This document shows, one piece after another, positions 1 to 11,165 of a DNA stretch of 64,000 nt. Position 1 is the stretch's first letter; each line of letters starts with the position of its first letter. The position numbers were made by a program, and so were the translations under genes. The DNA comes from Branchiostoma floridae (lineage: Eukaryota; Chordata; Leptocardii; Amphioxiformes; Branchiostomatidae). The DNA lies in the NCBI RefSeq assembly GCF_000003815.2, contig NC_049992.1, forward strand, positions 21,673,232 through 21,737,231, written 5' to 3'. Under the pieces are notes generated by a model that saw only the letters and a list, made by a program, of their open reading frames with translations, was not told the DNA's origin and ran no database searches.

Positions 1-319
1 GAATGCAGTTAGCACCAGGTGCGTCAGGTATGCGGTCGGTAGACGTTGTGTGCGTCCGGAAAACGCCCAACATACGTACCCAATACGAATCTATTCGCAG
101 TTCGCAGTACGGAAAATTTTGTTGCGCATTTCAGTTGCAATCATACGCATCTCATGCGAAATGAAAACGCTGAAGTCGTAATTCAAACGCCAGATGGGCT
201 CGACGTACAATTTAATTTATTCCAAAATAATTCCAAATGTTGGGCGTTCGGCCGCGTATTGACCAAATTTCATGCGGAACTCACGCGCACTTGAAAATAT
301 ACGCAGGTGTAAACCCACC
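1..319. other. unassigned DNA at left edge
   Basis: No gene or recognised repeat seen. One short open frame (46-294, plus) has no recognisable motif and no splice context. Similarity to the retrotransposon family described at 13.1 kb begins at about 320. Confidence 0.4.
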
Positions 320-1262
320 TTAATGCCAATGTAAGGGGTGAACTCGAAACATTCTTTGAAGCCAAATCACAACTTATCAAATATTGGCTTAGACTACATA
401 ACCTTCCAAATGATAGAATAGTTTTAATAAAGTTTATAACGATATTGCTGTTGAACAGGAACATGACTGGGTTGTACACGTATAAGACATATTGTGCAGG
501 CACGGTTTCCAAAATTTTTGGTTATCCCAGCTGTTGACGACATACATTTTGGAAACGTATTCAAAAAACGTCTGAAAGACACGTTTGTTTCTGGCTGAAG
601 CCAACAGATAAAAAGCTATAGTAAGCTACAAACCTATTCCAGATTCAAAACAGAATTTTCTTTTGAAAAGTATCTTTCGTCAGTCCAAAACAAACCCCTT
701 GTTGCTAACATAACCAAAATGCGAATCAGCGCACATTGAAGATAGAAAAAGGTCGTCATAGTAATGTACCAGACACTCAGAGACGCTGTCCTATATGCAA
801 ACATACTGTTGAAGATGAACTACACTTTCTTTTATCATGTGTCACATATACCGAGGAAAGACAGAAGCTTATGGATGTTATCTGTAGAAACACAAACATA
901 ACCTTACCAAAGACAAACTTAGAGACTTTCAATTTACTTATGTTATGTCATGTCCTGATGCAATTTCCCTGTACATAGGCCAATATATCTCTAACGCTCT
1001 TTCGAAACGAAAACGCATTATTTCTGATAGAAGCAATTTATGCTAACTTTGTGCTCTGTACATTGTCATTTAAGCCTTGACCATTACTGTAAAATGAACC
1101 ACTCAGATAGAGCACTATACGTAGTCTTTAGTTATATAGAACTCTATGCTACTGTTACAAGCTGTTTGGTAGATATTAGTATGGGTTTCTTATGTATTTA
1201 CTACTACTTAGAACTTGCCATACATTGTATCCACTACAATTGTTGAGCAATAAAGATTGATT
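320..1262 (+). mobile_element. 5'-truncated non-LTR retrotransposon, family X copy 1 (decayed)
   Basis: This is the C-terminal end of a non-LTR reverse transcriptase ORF. It aligns with the better-preserved copy at 13.1-14.5 kb. Shared landmarks are a GELE/GELG-type segment at about 330, a 'TKMRISAH'-like segment at about 715, and a cysteine-histidine knuckle frame at 736-978 (CPIC, then H and C, in a context like EKGRHSNVPDTQRRCPICKH). Several frameshifts and stops break it before 736. The 3' end carries AATAAAG followed by a GATT-repeat tail, where copy 3 has an ATTC-repeat tail. No palm-domain catalytic motif is present, so the copy is dead on arrival, as expected for 5'-truncated insertions. 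Confidence 0.8.
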
Positions 1263-1383
1263 GATTGATAGGATTGATTGCATAATGACCCCCCCCCCCC
1301 AAGTATGTTCTCTCTGTAGTAGTATGTGCTAGTATAGCCAGGTATACTACAGTTTGGTGTAAATATTACTGATAGCCAAGACT

Positions 1384-2050
1384 CGGTTAATCATCATCAT
1401 CATCATCCTTTATTGATTTCAACATAGCAGACAAAATAGCAGCCTGAATAGCGTTGAAATTTACAACATAAAAACCGTATATATACAATAAGAAACAATA
1501 TACTAAAGTAGTAAACAACATCTCCGACGTTAAGTAGCCATTGTTACTGCCTACATGTCTACAGTCTTGTTGTACAGCTTGATAGCTGTGTGCAGGAAAG
1601 AGTTCTGAAGTCTTTTAGTTCTAGCTGGGGGGATGGAGAAAGTGTTTTTGTTTCTCAGTGATCGTCCCGTGGCAGTTGATCTGGAAGGTGGAACCATGTC
1701 GTGTAGGGGATGGTCAACATCCAACATTTGTGTGAAAAGTTTGACAGCTGCATCCTCGCGTCGCGACTGGAGGGTGGGTAGGTCGGGCACATCGCGCCTG
1801 CCCGCTCGGCTGATGATCCGTAGAGCCCGCTGTTGGACTCTCTGCATTGCGCGTTCCTGTTCCTTGCTACAGCCTACAAGGAGGACATTACCGTACTCGA
1901 GGACTGGGCGCACGAGGGACACGTAGATGGTAACTAGGTCGGCGACACTGGTCCCTTGCTTTGCAAGTAGTCTCAAGAAGTGCAGTCTACGGGAGGCTTT
2001 AGTAACCATTGAGGTTACTTGTTCTTGCAGGGTGAGATTTTTGCAATAAC
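1384..2050 (-). mobile_element. CR1/jockey-like non-LTR retrotransposon fragment
   Basis: The minus-strand frame 2009-1551 (152 residues) reads through the thumb/C-terminal part of a reverse transcriptase. It has the signature LVRPVLEYGNVLL, then QRVQQRALRIISR, then a frame ending in KLYNKTVDM. The 3' end (left edge) runs into an ATG/ATC trinucleotide tail near 1394-1408, typical of CR1-group tails. The N-terminal RT palm motifs are missing, so this is a 5'-truncated insertion. It is unrelated in sequence to the family X copies on either side. Confidence 0.8.
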
Positions 2051-2227
2051 TTCCGGGTCAGGGAGGAGAAGTGTGAACTAAGCTCATGAAACTGACGTGG
2101 AAGACTTCGTACATTTAAGTGAAACGTAGATAAAGAAGTGTTTTAGGAAGAGCATTATTGTAGTATTGAGAATTCAGAATTCCGTTGCAGTTTTCGAACG
2201 GGGCTTTTTTTTTAATTTTTCAACGTG

Positions 2228-2300
2228 ATTTTTAACGTTGGCTAGATTTCTCGGCAAGATCCCTTTCCCGGCACAAGAGAACCTAGCCAACGTTAAAAAT
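2228..2300. repeat. 18-bp perfect inverted repeat
   Basis: The arms at 2228-2245 and 2283-2300 are exact reverse complements (core TTTTTAACGTTGGCTAG) with a 37-bp spacer. The right arm overlaps the 3' end of the ORF1-like fragment at 2293-2640. Confidence 0.85.
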
Positions 2301-2640
2301 TGCGAACTCCTTTTAAGTATTTAGCTGGTTGGATGATGGAATATTTGTCTTTGTCTCGTAATACTTTGGCTACAACAGGGCGCGGTCGACCACCTTCTTG
2401 GAACCTACCGTTCTTGTGCGCTCTCTCAATCTCTATATTCAATGGATCCAGTTTCAGTTCTTCCTTCATGGTATTTCTCACCTTCTGTTCGCATTGGTTC
2501 CATTTTTCATCCTTCGCGTCCGGGACTCCATCAATCAGGATATTGTTCCTCCTAGACTGAATGTCAAGATAGTCTGCCAATAGTCCCACCTTGATTTGAC
2601 TTATTCCGGTTTCAATGACCTTGACGTGTTGTTCATGGTC
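2293..2640 (-). pseudogene. L1-type retrotransposon ORF1 protein fragment
   Basis: The minus-strand frame contains the conserved core of the L1 ORF1 RNA-binding (transposase_22-like) domain: RRNNILIDGVP near the start, then IEIERAHKNGR, then RPRPVVAKVLRDKDK. The residues just upstream (2640-2590, VIETGISQIKV...) look like the end of the preceding coiled coil. The product would be the nucleic-acid chaperone that packages L1 RNA. Only the middle of the domain remains. No matching ORF2 is adjacent, so this is an isolated remnant. Confidence 0.75.
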
Positions 2641-3394
2641 ACGTTATGTAGCATTGGTATCGTCATATTGATCTGAGTGTAGTGCAGACTGTCCGTGCAC
2701 TTGTGCGATACAATTAAAGTATATAAGGTATAAATGTAAGCTCAGATGAGAACGGCTGCTATCTTGGACCGTACCATTTACCGATCGTTGAAGATAATGA
2801 ACTGTTCTGTACGAGAAACGTACAAATATTGGATTTTTGTTTAATGTTCTCAGTGCACGTTGAAGGGCCCATGGCATTATCACGGTGAGAGTTCTTCGAG
2901 CCGAGGAGCCCTTAGCTGCCAGATCTGTAGTGCCATCACGTAACTATACAGTCGATATTAATGGTACTTGGGTCTTTTTGTTCTCATTATCGATCTGAAG
3001 TGAATTAGCCGAATATTCTGCCACACATCTGCCAAAGCCATCGCCGCTTTAGCTAGAATACACGATAAAAGAAGTGTGTGTGATGTTATTGACATATAGC
3101 CACCAGCAAGCATGTGCCAAACTCTTCCTGCAGCAACCAGAACCTTTGGCAGACAACATAATAGAAGAAATAGAGTTCGATGATCTCATACCTTCGCCAA
3201 AGGATGTTAACCTTTAAAACCATACATATGCACATGAATGTTTCTCATTGAATATACAATATACAATCAAGGTCCCATTTGCATATACTATCTGTATCTG
3301 TATCTGTATCAGTATTAGTTGATCATCTTCTCAACTAAAAAAAAACAAAGTATGAAAATCTTATTTTACAAAAAAATGTAGCATTGTATCATTG
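2641..3394. other. no gene seen
   Basis: AT-rich DNA without a supportable coding region. A short ATCTGT repeat occurs near 3290-3310. The small open frames have no family signature. Confidence 0.4.
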
Positions 3395-4300
3395 AATAAT
3401 GAATGAATGAACTTTATTGCGCGACATTTGTACATGGTACAATTGTAAGGCAACAGGTACTCGTCTAAGGTCTATAACTACATACATATATAGTACAGGA
3501 ATGTGAACATAAATGGCGTATTGACATAGCGTAATATGCAAGTTAAACAAGTCGGTCTGTTACTGTACAATAGATTCTCTCTATTTTAGTGCATTACATA
3601 TGTATTGGCCTAAATACGAAGATATGTAGTCTGGACATGACATAAGTAGATTGAAAGTACATGTGTTTGTCTTGTGTTTGTGTTTACATGTGTTTGTAAA
3701 GGTGTGCTAGATTTACATGTGATCATATCCAATAATTTTTGTCTATCTGCGCTATATGTAGGGCATGTCATTAGAAAATGATACTCATCTTCAACACCAT
3801 CTTTACATGAAGTGCATTGCCTCTGGTTGGCTGGTACATTACGGTACCGATCTTTTTCTATTTCCAAACAGTGTGAACTGGTTCTTAATTTGGTTATGTT
3901 AACAGCAAAAGCTTTATTACGAATTGACGAAAGGTAATTTTCAAGAATGAAGTGACTTTTGATTTGGGAATAGGTTTTTAGTTTATTACAACTGTTTATT
4001 TCTTGTCACCAGCATGTGTCTTTTAAAAGTTCTTTGAATATGTTACCAAAGTGTTTGGCATCAACCGCAGGGCTAAGCCAAACACTTTGGAAACCATGCC
4101 AGCACAAAATATCTTGAACATGGACAGTCCAGTCTAGTTCTTGTTCAACCGCTGTGTCATATGCCTTCTTTACAATTCTATCATTGGGTAGGGTACGTTG
4201 TGTTTACATGTCAATATATAATGCCAAATGGAAACATTCCTAATTCACCTCTGATGGCAGCATTTACAGAGCCTCTAGGGACACATTCAACATGAGCCCT
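3395..4300 (-). mobile_element. 5'-truncated non-LTR retrotransposon, family X copy 2
   Basis: Read on the minus strand, this matches the family X copy at 13.1 kb over the last ~900 bp. It begins at about 4290 (residues like SVNAAIRGELGMFPF) and continues through the CTSCKD...H...C knuckle frame (3867-3610). The 3' tail of AATAAAGTTCATTCATTCATT lies near 3400-3415 as read in reverse. Multiple frameshifts are present. The left edge gives the 3' end, with the same ATTC-repeat tail as copy 3. Confidence 0.8.
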
Positions 4301-4413
4301 AATTTGCATGATTGATTTTTGGAAATGTATTCTGCATTTACATTGATAGACTTCTAAAAGAGAAACAAGCTTAGAATTCCCGAATTTGCATGATTAACAT
4401 CTAATTCTGTCAT

Positions 4414-4445
<32 letters not shown>

Positions 4446-4450
4446 CGCAC
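4414..4450. repeat. (CA)n microsatellite
   Basis: Imperfect CA dinucleotide run directly upstream of the 20-bp minisatellite. Confidence 0.9.
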
Positions 4451-4460
4451 ACGGCCACTT

Positions 4461-4640
4461 GATTACAGTGACGGTTACGTGGTTACAGTAACGGTTACTT
4501 GGTTACAGTAACGGTTACGTGGTTATAGTAACGGTAACTTGGTTACAGTAACGGTTACGTGGTTACAGTAACAGTACCTTGGTTACAGTAACGGTTACGT
4601 GGTTATAGTAACGGTAACTTGGTTACAGTAACGGTTACGT
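4461..4640. repeat. 20-bp minisatellite with nested periodicity
   Basis: Nine units of exactly 20 bp, consensus GGTTACAGTAACGGTTACGT. Units alternate between ...GT and ...TT endings, giving a 40-bp period. Units 4 and 8 share private changes (GGTTATAG...GGTAAC), giving an 80-bp period. Each unit contains GTTACAGTAAC, which is self-complementary around its centre. Confidence 0.9.
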
Positions 4641-4675
4641 AGTTACATGTTTGGGATGCAGATCGCATCATGTGG

Positions 4676-4831
4676 TAGCCTTGGTACCATCCGGATAGTA
4701 GTTCGCTCCTATGTTCGCTTCTACTAGAAACAGCACTATAAAATAGTACGTGAATGTCAAAGCTAGAAGCGACTCTATGTAGTACACAATGAACGCTGGA
4801 GCGAACTACTTTCCGTATGGTACCCAGGCTA
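4676..4831. mobile_element. 156-bp MITE with ~34-bp terminal inverted repeats
   Basis: The left end TAGCCTTGGTACCATCCGGA and the right end, read in reverse, TAGCCTGGGTACCATACGGA, are near-identical over ~34 bp. No coding capacity. The outermost TA on each side may be the target duplication. The superfamily cannot be assigned from this copy alone. Confidence 0.75.
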
Positions 4832-6089
4832 ATTATGTGGCTAAAACAAGTCTGAATTTTTGAAAGCTGTTATTCATAACTTCTAAAAAAAATAGATTTC
4901 TAGGTCTACACTTCAGACCAATCTTATAAGATAGACTGTCTTCTGCGTTAAGGCGTGTGCAACGAGAAAGATCGTAGCACAAGTTCTACTCAATACAGAT
5001 TGGTCTGGAAAACTGAACAAGAGCAAGAAGGTTTCAGACTACTTGGTTATCGTTACAAATAACCACCCTTGCTGCATATAGCGCACAACACAGCAAACAA
5101 TCAAGCCAAAATGATGTTCCAGGTCACCTCCACAATCGTAAGCGTAGTTAAGTCTCTTGATTAGAGAAGGAGGCAATCTAAAAGCTGCCTGCTGCGCTCA
5201 GTCATATTAGGCCTAGCATAAAATATTGTGTTTCATGTAAGGGTAGGTCGGTAGAGATTGTCATCATTCTGTTTTATCTCGGTCGAAATGAGCCAACAAA
5301 TACAGATGAGCAATATGAAACTCAAATGCACCAAACATCGTTGTCTATAACATCATATTGTAATTGTACAGATTTACATTGTACAATAACAAGTGAACAA
5401 GGAGGTACAATGTTTACTGCACCTTCTTGCATCAACGTCTCAAAGCTTTGAATTGTAAACAGAGTACGTGTAAAATAATGGAAGTCTATTTTGAATTTCG
5501 TGACCAAGATGTCAAATTGAACATTTTTAGCCATTTGCCAACAGCCAAGAAAGTCGGGTGGCCGTAGGTTTTACTACTGCCAGTTGGGTAAGCGGAAACG
5601 GCACGACATTTTCCCCACGTCCTTATCATGCGTAATGATGACGTCAGACCCAGGGCTCCTGACTTTTTTTCAAGAGGAGTAAAAAAATATTAACATGAGG
5701 GTTTTACAACCTGCAACTTCTGATCCACTGGCCACGTGTTCTCCCTGCGTAACATGACGTCACAGAATACTCCGTCATGAAGACTGAAGTTGGAAAGTCT
5801 GTGTGAGTCCAATGCTTATGTTTATGTAACGTAATATTGATGAACTTTCAAGTTATGATTGAGTCTAAATGGACTGGCGTTCAGTTGGATTAGACTCTAT
5901 AAGACCTCATAAATTTGGTCTACAATCTCATGGCACTAATTTCAGTCTAATCCGACCGCCATCTCTGATCGCTTGGATCCGAGGTCAGGAGTGTATGGAA
6001 AGTGATGGACAACTATGGATTTTAAACAAAACAAGTGACCGTAGGTAACATAGTCTGTGACGTCGGTTTGGTATTTTGTTGGTTGTTAT
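4832..6089. other. no gene seen
   Basis: Nothing supportable. The minus-strand frame at 5534-5322 lacks any family signature. Confidence 0.4.
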
Positions 6090-9000
6090 GGTCTCATAAC
6101 ACAGTAATTATCCGCGACCCCCGTCCCCAAAAGTAGTTCGGGTTAAAATAGTGCATCGCGGTACTTGCAAAGGCCGTATTTATTCTTCCGTGCACGACAG
6201 CGAGGTGGAATCTGTGGTGAATAGTAGAGGAATACATCGGCGTTCATACTGTATAAGTTGGATTACGTCGCTTTTTCGGCCGGCGGGAATTTGCGCCTTG
6301 ATATGTTACCGGCACTTCCTGTTCGCCGCCTGCAGTTCCATGACCTCCGCTGGGGGTGAAATCAAAGTGTCTGTTATAGAAAAACGAGCCGGCAAATCTA
6401 TGCTCATCTTCAGATATTTTGTAGCTTGTACCCTCAACTTCAACATACTAAATTCTTGTGAATTGTATCTGCACCCTACTATAGGTTTTGAGTCGTCGAA
6501 CCACCTCACTTTGGGGTCCTTAACCATGTAAATCCCCATACCCGAAAAACTGTGTTCTGAGACCTTCATCCACAGCGTGAATTCCCCAGGGACGGACAAG
6601 CACATTAAATTTGACCGATATGTTGGTAATTGACCTCGGCTGACTTGAACTGTAACATTTTTGTTACCGTCTGACCCGCCGTTACCATGGCAACGGCCGC
6701 CTAGACCGTTCCCTATGCTTAAGTATAGGACTTAGTGCGGTCTAAAGCCCGCTCGACTCCCCCCCCCCCTTTTTCCGCCCTAAAAAAGACAAACCCCCAA
6801 CCCCAATCACTCAGAACGGTAGAATGTGGTCTGGCAAGCTTCTTATAACAGAAAAAGTCAACCAGAATGTCAAGTTTGTTGAGATAATGAGACCAATTGG
6901 CGGCCCCTCAGATAGTCCTTGTACAGTGCCGACACCTGTGCTAGGCGCCAAAGTGCAAAGTTGGCCATATCTCAGGAACCATTTGGATTTCTGCTCTAAA
7001 ATTTGGTCCGGTTTTGTATCTTGACAAGTTTTATTGTATGAACGTAAAGAAATCCAAGGTCAAGTTGGCTTAAGGTCTCATAACACAGTAATTATCCGCG
7101 ACCCCCGTCCCCAAAAGTAGTTCGGGTTAAAATAGTGCATCGCGGTACTTGCAAAGGCCGTATCTATTCTTCCGTGCACGACAGCGAGGTGGAATCTGTG
7201 GTGAATAGTAGAGGAATACATCGGCGTTCATACTGTATAAGTTGGATTACGTCGCTTTTTCGGCCGGCGGGAATTTGCGCCTTGATATGTTACCGGCACT
7301 TCCTGTTCGCCGCCTGCAGTTCCATGACCTCCGCTGGGGGTCAAATCAAAGTGTCTGTTATAGAAAAACGAGCCGGCAAATCTATGCTCATCTTCAGATA
7401 TTTTGTAGCTTGTACCCTCAACTTCAACATACTAAATTCTTGTGAATTGTATCTGCACCCTACTATAGGTTTTGAGTCGTCGAACCACCTCACTTTGGGG
7501 TCCTTAACCATGTAAATCCCCATACCCGAAAAACTGTGTTCTGAGACCTTCATCCACAGCGTGAATTCCCCAGGGACGGACAAGCACATTAAATTTGACC
7601 GATATGTTGGTAATTGACCTCGGCTGACTTGAACTGTAACATTTTTGTTACCGTCTGACCCGCCGTTACCATGGCAACGGCCGCCTAGACCGTTCCCTAT
7701 GCTTAAGTATAGGACTTAGTGCGGTCTAAAGCCCGCTCGACTCCCCCCCCCCCTTTTTCCGCCCTAAAAAAGACAAACCCCCAACCCCAATCACTCAGAA
7801 CGGTAGAATGTGGTCTGGCAAGCTTCTTATAACAGAAAAAGTCAACCAGAATGTCAAGTTTGTTGAGATAATGAGACCAATTGGCGGCCCCTCAGATAGT
7901 CCTTGTACAGTGCCGACACCTGTGCTAGGCGCCAAAGTGCAAAGTTGGCCATATCTCAGGAACCATTTGGATTTCTGCTGTAAAATTTGGTACGGTTTTG
8001 TATCTTGACTAGTTTTATTGTATGAACGTAAAGAAATCCAAGGTCAAGTTGGCTTAAGGTCTCATAACACAGTAATTATCCGCGACCCCCGTCCCCAAAA
8101 GTAGTTCGGGTTAAAATAGTGCATCGCGGTACTTGCAAAGGCCGTATTTATTCTTCCGTGCACGACAGCGAGGTGGAATCTGTGGTGAATAGTAGAGGAA
8201 TACATCGGCGTTCATACTGTATAAGTTGGATTACGTCGCTTTTTCGGCCGGCGGGAATTTGCGCCTTGATATGTTACCGGCACTTCCTGTTCGCCGCCTG
8301 CAGTTCCATGACCTCCGCTGGGGGTGAAATCAAAGTGTCTGTTATAGAAAAACGAGCCGGCAAATCTATGCTCATCTTCAGATATTTTGTAGCTTGTACC
8401 CTCAACTTCAACATACTAAATTCTTGTGAATTGTATCTGCACCCTACTATAGGTTTTGAGTCGTCGAACCACCTCACTTTGGGGTCCTTAACCATGTAAA
8501 TCCCCATACCCGAAAAACTGTGTTCTGAGACCTTCATCCACAGCGTGAATTCCCCAGGGACGGACAAGCACATTAAATTTGACCGATATGTTGGTAATTG
8601 ACCTCGGCTGACTTGAACTGTAACATTTTTGTTACCGTCTGACCCGCCGTTACCATGGCAACGGCCGCCTAGACCGTTCCCTATGCTTAAGTATAGGACT
8701 TAGTGCGGTCTAAAGCCCGCTCGACTCCCCCCCCCCCTTTTTCCGCCCTAAAAAAGACAAACCCCCAACCCCAATCACTCAGAACGGTAGAATGTGGTCT
8801 GGCAAGCTTCTTATAACAGAAAAAGTCAACCAGAATGTCAAGTTTGTTGAGATAATGAGACCAATTGGCGGCCCCTCAGATAGTCCTTGTACAGTGCCGA
8901 CACCTGTGCTAGGCGCCAAAGTGCAAAGTTGGCCATATCTCAGGAACCATTTGGATTTCTGCTCTAAAATTTGGTCCGGTTTTGTATCTTGACAAGTTTT

Positions 9001-10506
9001 ATTGTATGAACGTAAAGAAATCCAAGGTCAAGTTGGCTTAAGGTCTCATAACACAGTAATTATCCGCGACCCCCGTCCCCAAAAGTAGTTCGGGTTAAAA
9101 TAGTGCATCGCGGTACTTGCAAAGGCCGTATCTATTCTTCCGTGCACGACAGCGAGGTGGAATCTGTGGTGAATAGTAGAGGAATACATCGGCGTTCATA
9201 CTGTATAAGTTGGATTACGTCGCTTTTTCGGCCGGCGGGAATTTGCGCCTTGATATGTTACCGGCACTTCCTGTTCGCCGCCTGCAGTTCCATGACCTCC
9301 GCTGGGGGTCAAATCAAAGTGTCTGTTATAGAAAAACGAGCCGGCAAATCTATGCTCATCTTCAGATATTTTGTAGCTTGTACCCTCAACTTCAACATAC
9401 TAAATTCTTGTGAATTGTATCTGCACCCTACTATAGGTTTTGAGTCGTCGAACCACCTCACTTTGGGGTCCTTAACCATGTAAATCCCCATACCCGAAAA
9501 ACTGTGTTCTGAGACCTTCATCCACAGCGTGAATTCCCCAGGGACGGACAAGCACATTAAATTTGACCGATATGTTGGTAATTGACCTCGGCTGACTTGA
9601 ACTGTAACATTTTTGTTACCGTCTGACCCGCCGTTACCATGGCAACGGCCGCCTAGACCGTTCCCTATGCTTAAGTATAGGACTTAGTGCGGTCTAAAGC
9701 CCGCTCGACTCCCCCCCCCCCCCTTTTTCCGCCCTAAAAAAGACAAACCCCCAACCCCAATCACTCAGAACGGTAGAATGTGGTCTGGCAAGCTCCTTAT
9801 AACAGAAAAAGTCAACCAGAATATCAAGTTTGTTGAGATAATGAGACCAATTAGCGGCCCCTCAGATAGTCCTTGTACAGTGCCGACACCTGTGCTAGGC
9901 GCCAAAGTGCAAAGTTGGCCATATCTCAGGAACCATTTGGATTTCTGCTGTAAAATTTGGTACGGTTTTGTATCTTGACTAGTTTTATTGTATGAACGTA
10001 AAGAAATCCAAGGTCAAGTTGGCTTAAGGTCTCATAACACAGTAATTATCCGCGACCCCCGTCCCCAAAAGTAGTTCGGGTTAAAATAGTGCATCGCGGT
10101 ACTTGCAAAGGCCGTATTTATTCTTCCGTGCACGACAGCGAGGTGGAATCTGTGGTGAATAGTAGAGGAATACATCGGCGTTCATACTGTATAAGTTGGA
10201 TTACGTCGCTTTTTCGGCCGGCGGGAATTTGCGCCTTGATATGTTACCGGCACTTCCTGTTCGCCGCCTGCAGTTCCATGACCTCCGCTGGGGGTGAAAT
10301 CAAAGTGTCTGTTATAGAAAAACGAGCCGGCAAATCTATGCTCATCTTCAGATATTTTGTAGCTCCTACCCTCAACTTCAACATACTAAATTCTTGTGAA
10401 TTGTATCTGCACCCTACTATAGGTTTTGAGTCGTCGAACCTACTCACTTTGTGGGTCCTTAACCATGTAAATCCTCCATACCGAAAAACTGTGTTCTGAG
10501 ACCTTA
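6090..10506. repeat. 984-bp macrosatellite, 4.5 copies, dimeric higher-order structure
   Basis: Monomers begin at 6090, 7074, 8058, 9042 and 10028 (the last partial, ending about 10506). They are almost identical. Diagnostic sites alternate. Copies 1, 3 and 5 have TATTTATTC and GGTGAAATC; copies 1 and 3 also have TTGGTCCGG and GACAAG. Copies 2 and 4 have TATCTATTC, GGTCAAATC, TTGGTACGG and GACTAG. The array therefore grew by duplication of a ~1,968-bp A-B dimer. Each monomer has a 126-codon plus frame (e.g. 6151-6531) and an overlapping minus frame of 99 codons in type A (e.g. 6605-6306) or 82 codons in type B. Each also has a pyrimidine run, a near-palindrome CCTATGCTTAAGTATAGG and a small GTAACATTTTTGTTAC hairpin. 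The minus frame resembles a fragment at 56.6 kb, so it may be a captured coding piece. No known protein family was recognised. Confidence 0.93.
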
Positions 10507-11165
10507 TGTTCTGTTTGCTTGTTATAGGGTCCACGTCCCCATTATAACGAAGAGAGCAAACACTACCTATTGAGCAACGCGAATTGTAATATGTTGCGGC
10601 AACTTTCCAACGACTTTACACCTTATAACCATAAAGGCATATGACTACCAACCACGCAAATTATTTTTTACTATAATATGTGATCCCAACCTCAATAATA
10701 AAGGCACAATGCGGGGAAAACAGAATAGTGCAAGAAAAATCAGTTACGTACTATTAACTGTAGTGCCAGGCATAAAGTAATATTCAACACGCGGAATTCA
10801 GCGTCACACAAAAGACCTAAAAGTCAACTCACAGCCACACTGTAAAGGAGATCGGACAAGAGACTGATGTACAAGTATATATGAAGACAGCATTATCATA
10901 ATAAAGGTACCAACCATGTTAATTTAAAACGTAAATGGCGATTGGCCCGCAGCTACTTAGAATTACCGTAAATAGGTGATACTGTCATATTCAAAGTAGA
11001 TTGATGTTATAAAACATATCATGACCAGCTGGTCGCAGCTGTTGACAACATGCACAGCTGGTCACAGCTGGCCACAGCTGGTCACAGCTGGTCACAGATG
11101 TTGACAAATTTTGAGCAACTTGGGTGAATGGTAAAATAAATATCCAACATATTTTGAGAAAGGTG
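10507..11165. other. no gene seen; short 10-bp tandem repeat inside
   Basis: Unassigned AT-rich DNA. A GGTCACAGCT-type 10-bp repeat (about five degenerate copies) occupies roughly 11030-11100. Confidence 0.5.

Noticed and set aside
6151..10499. Repeated 126-codon plus frames in the 984-bp satellite as genes
   Set aside because: Present in every monomer, overlapped by antisense frames, with no family signature or splice/regulatory context. Monomer near-identity explains their preservation.
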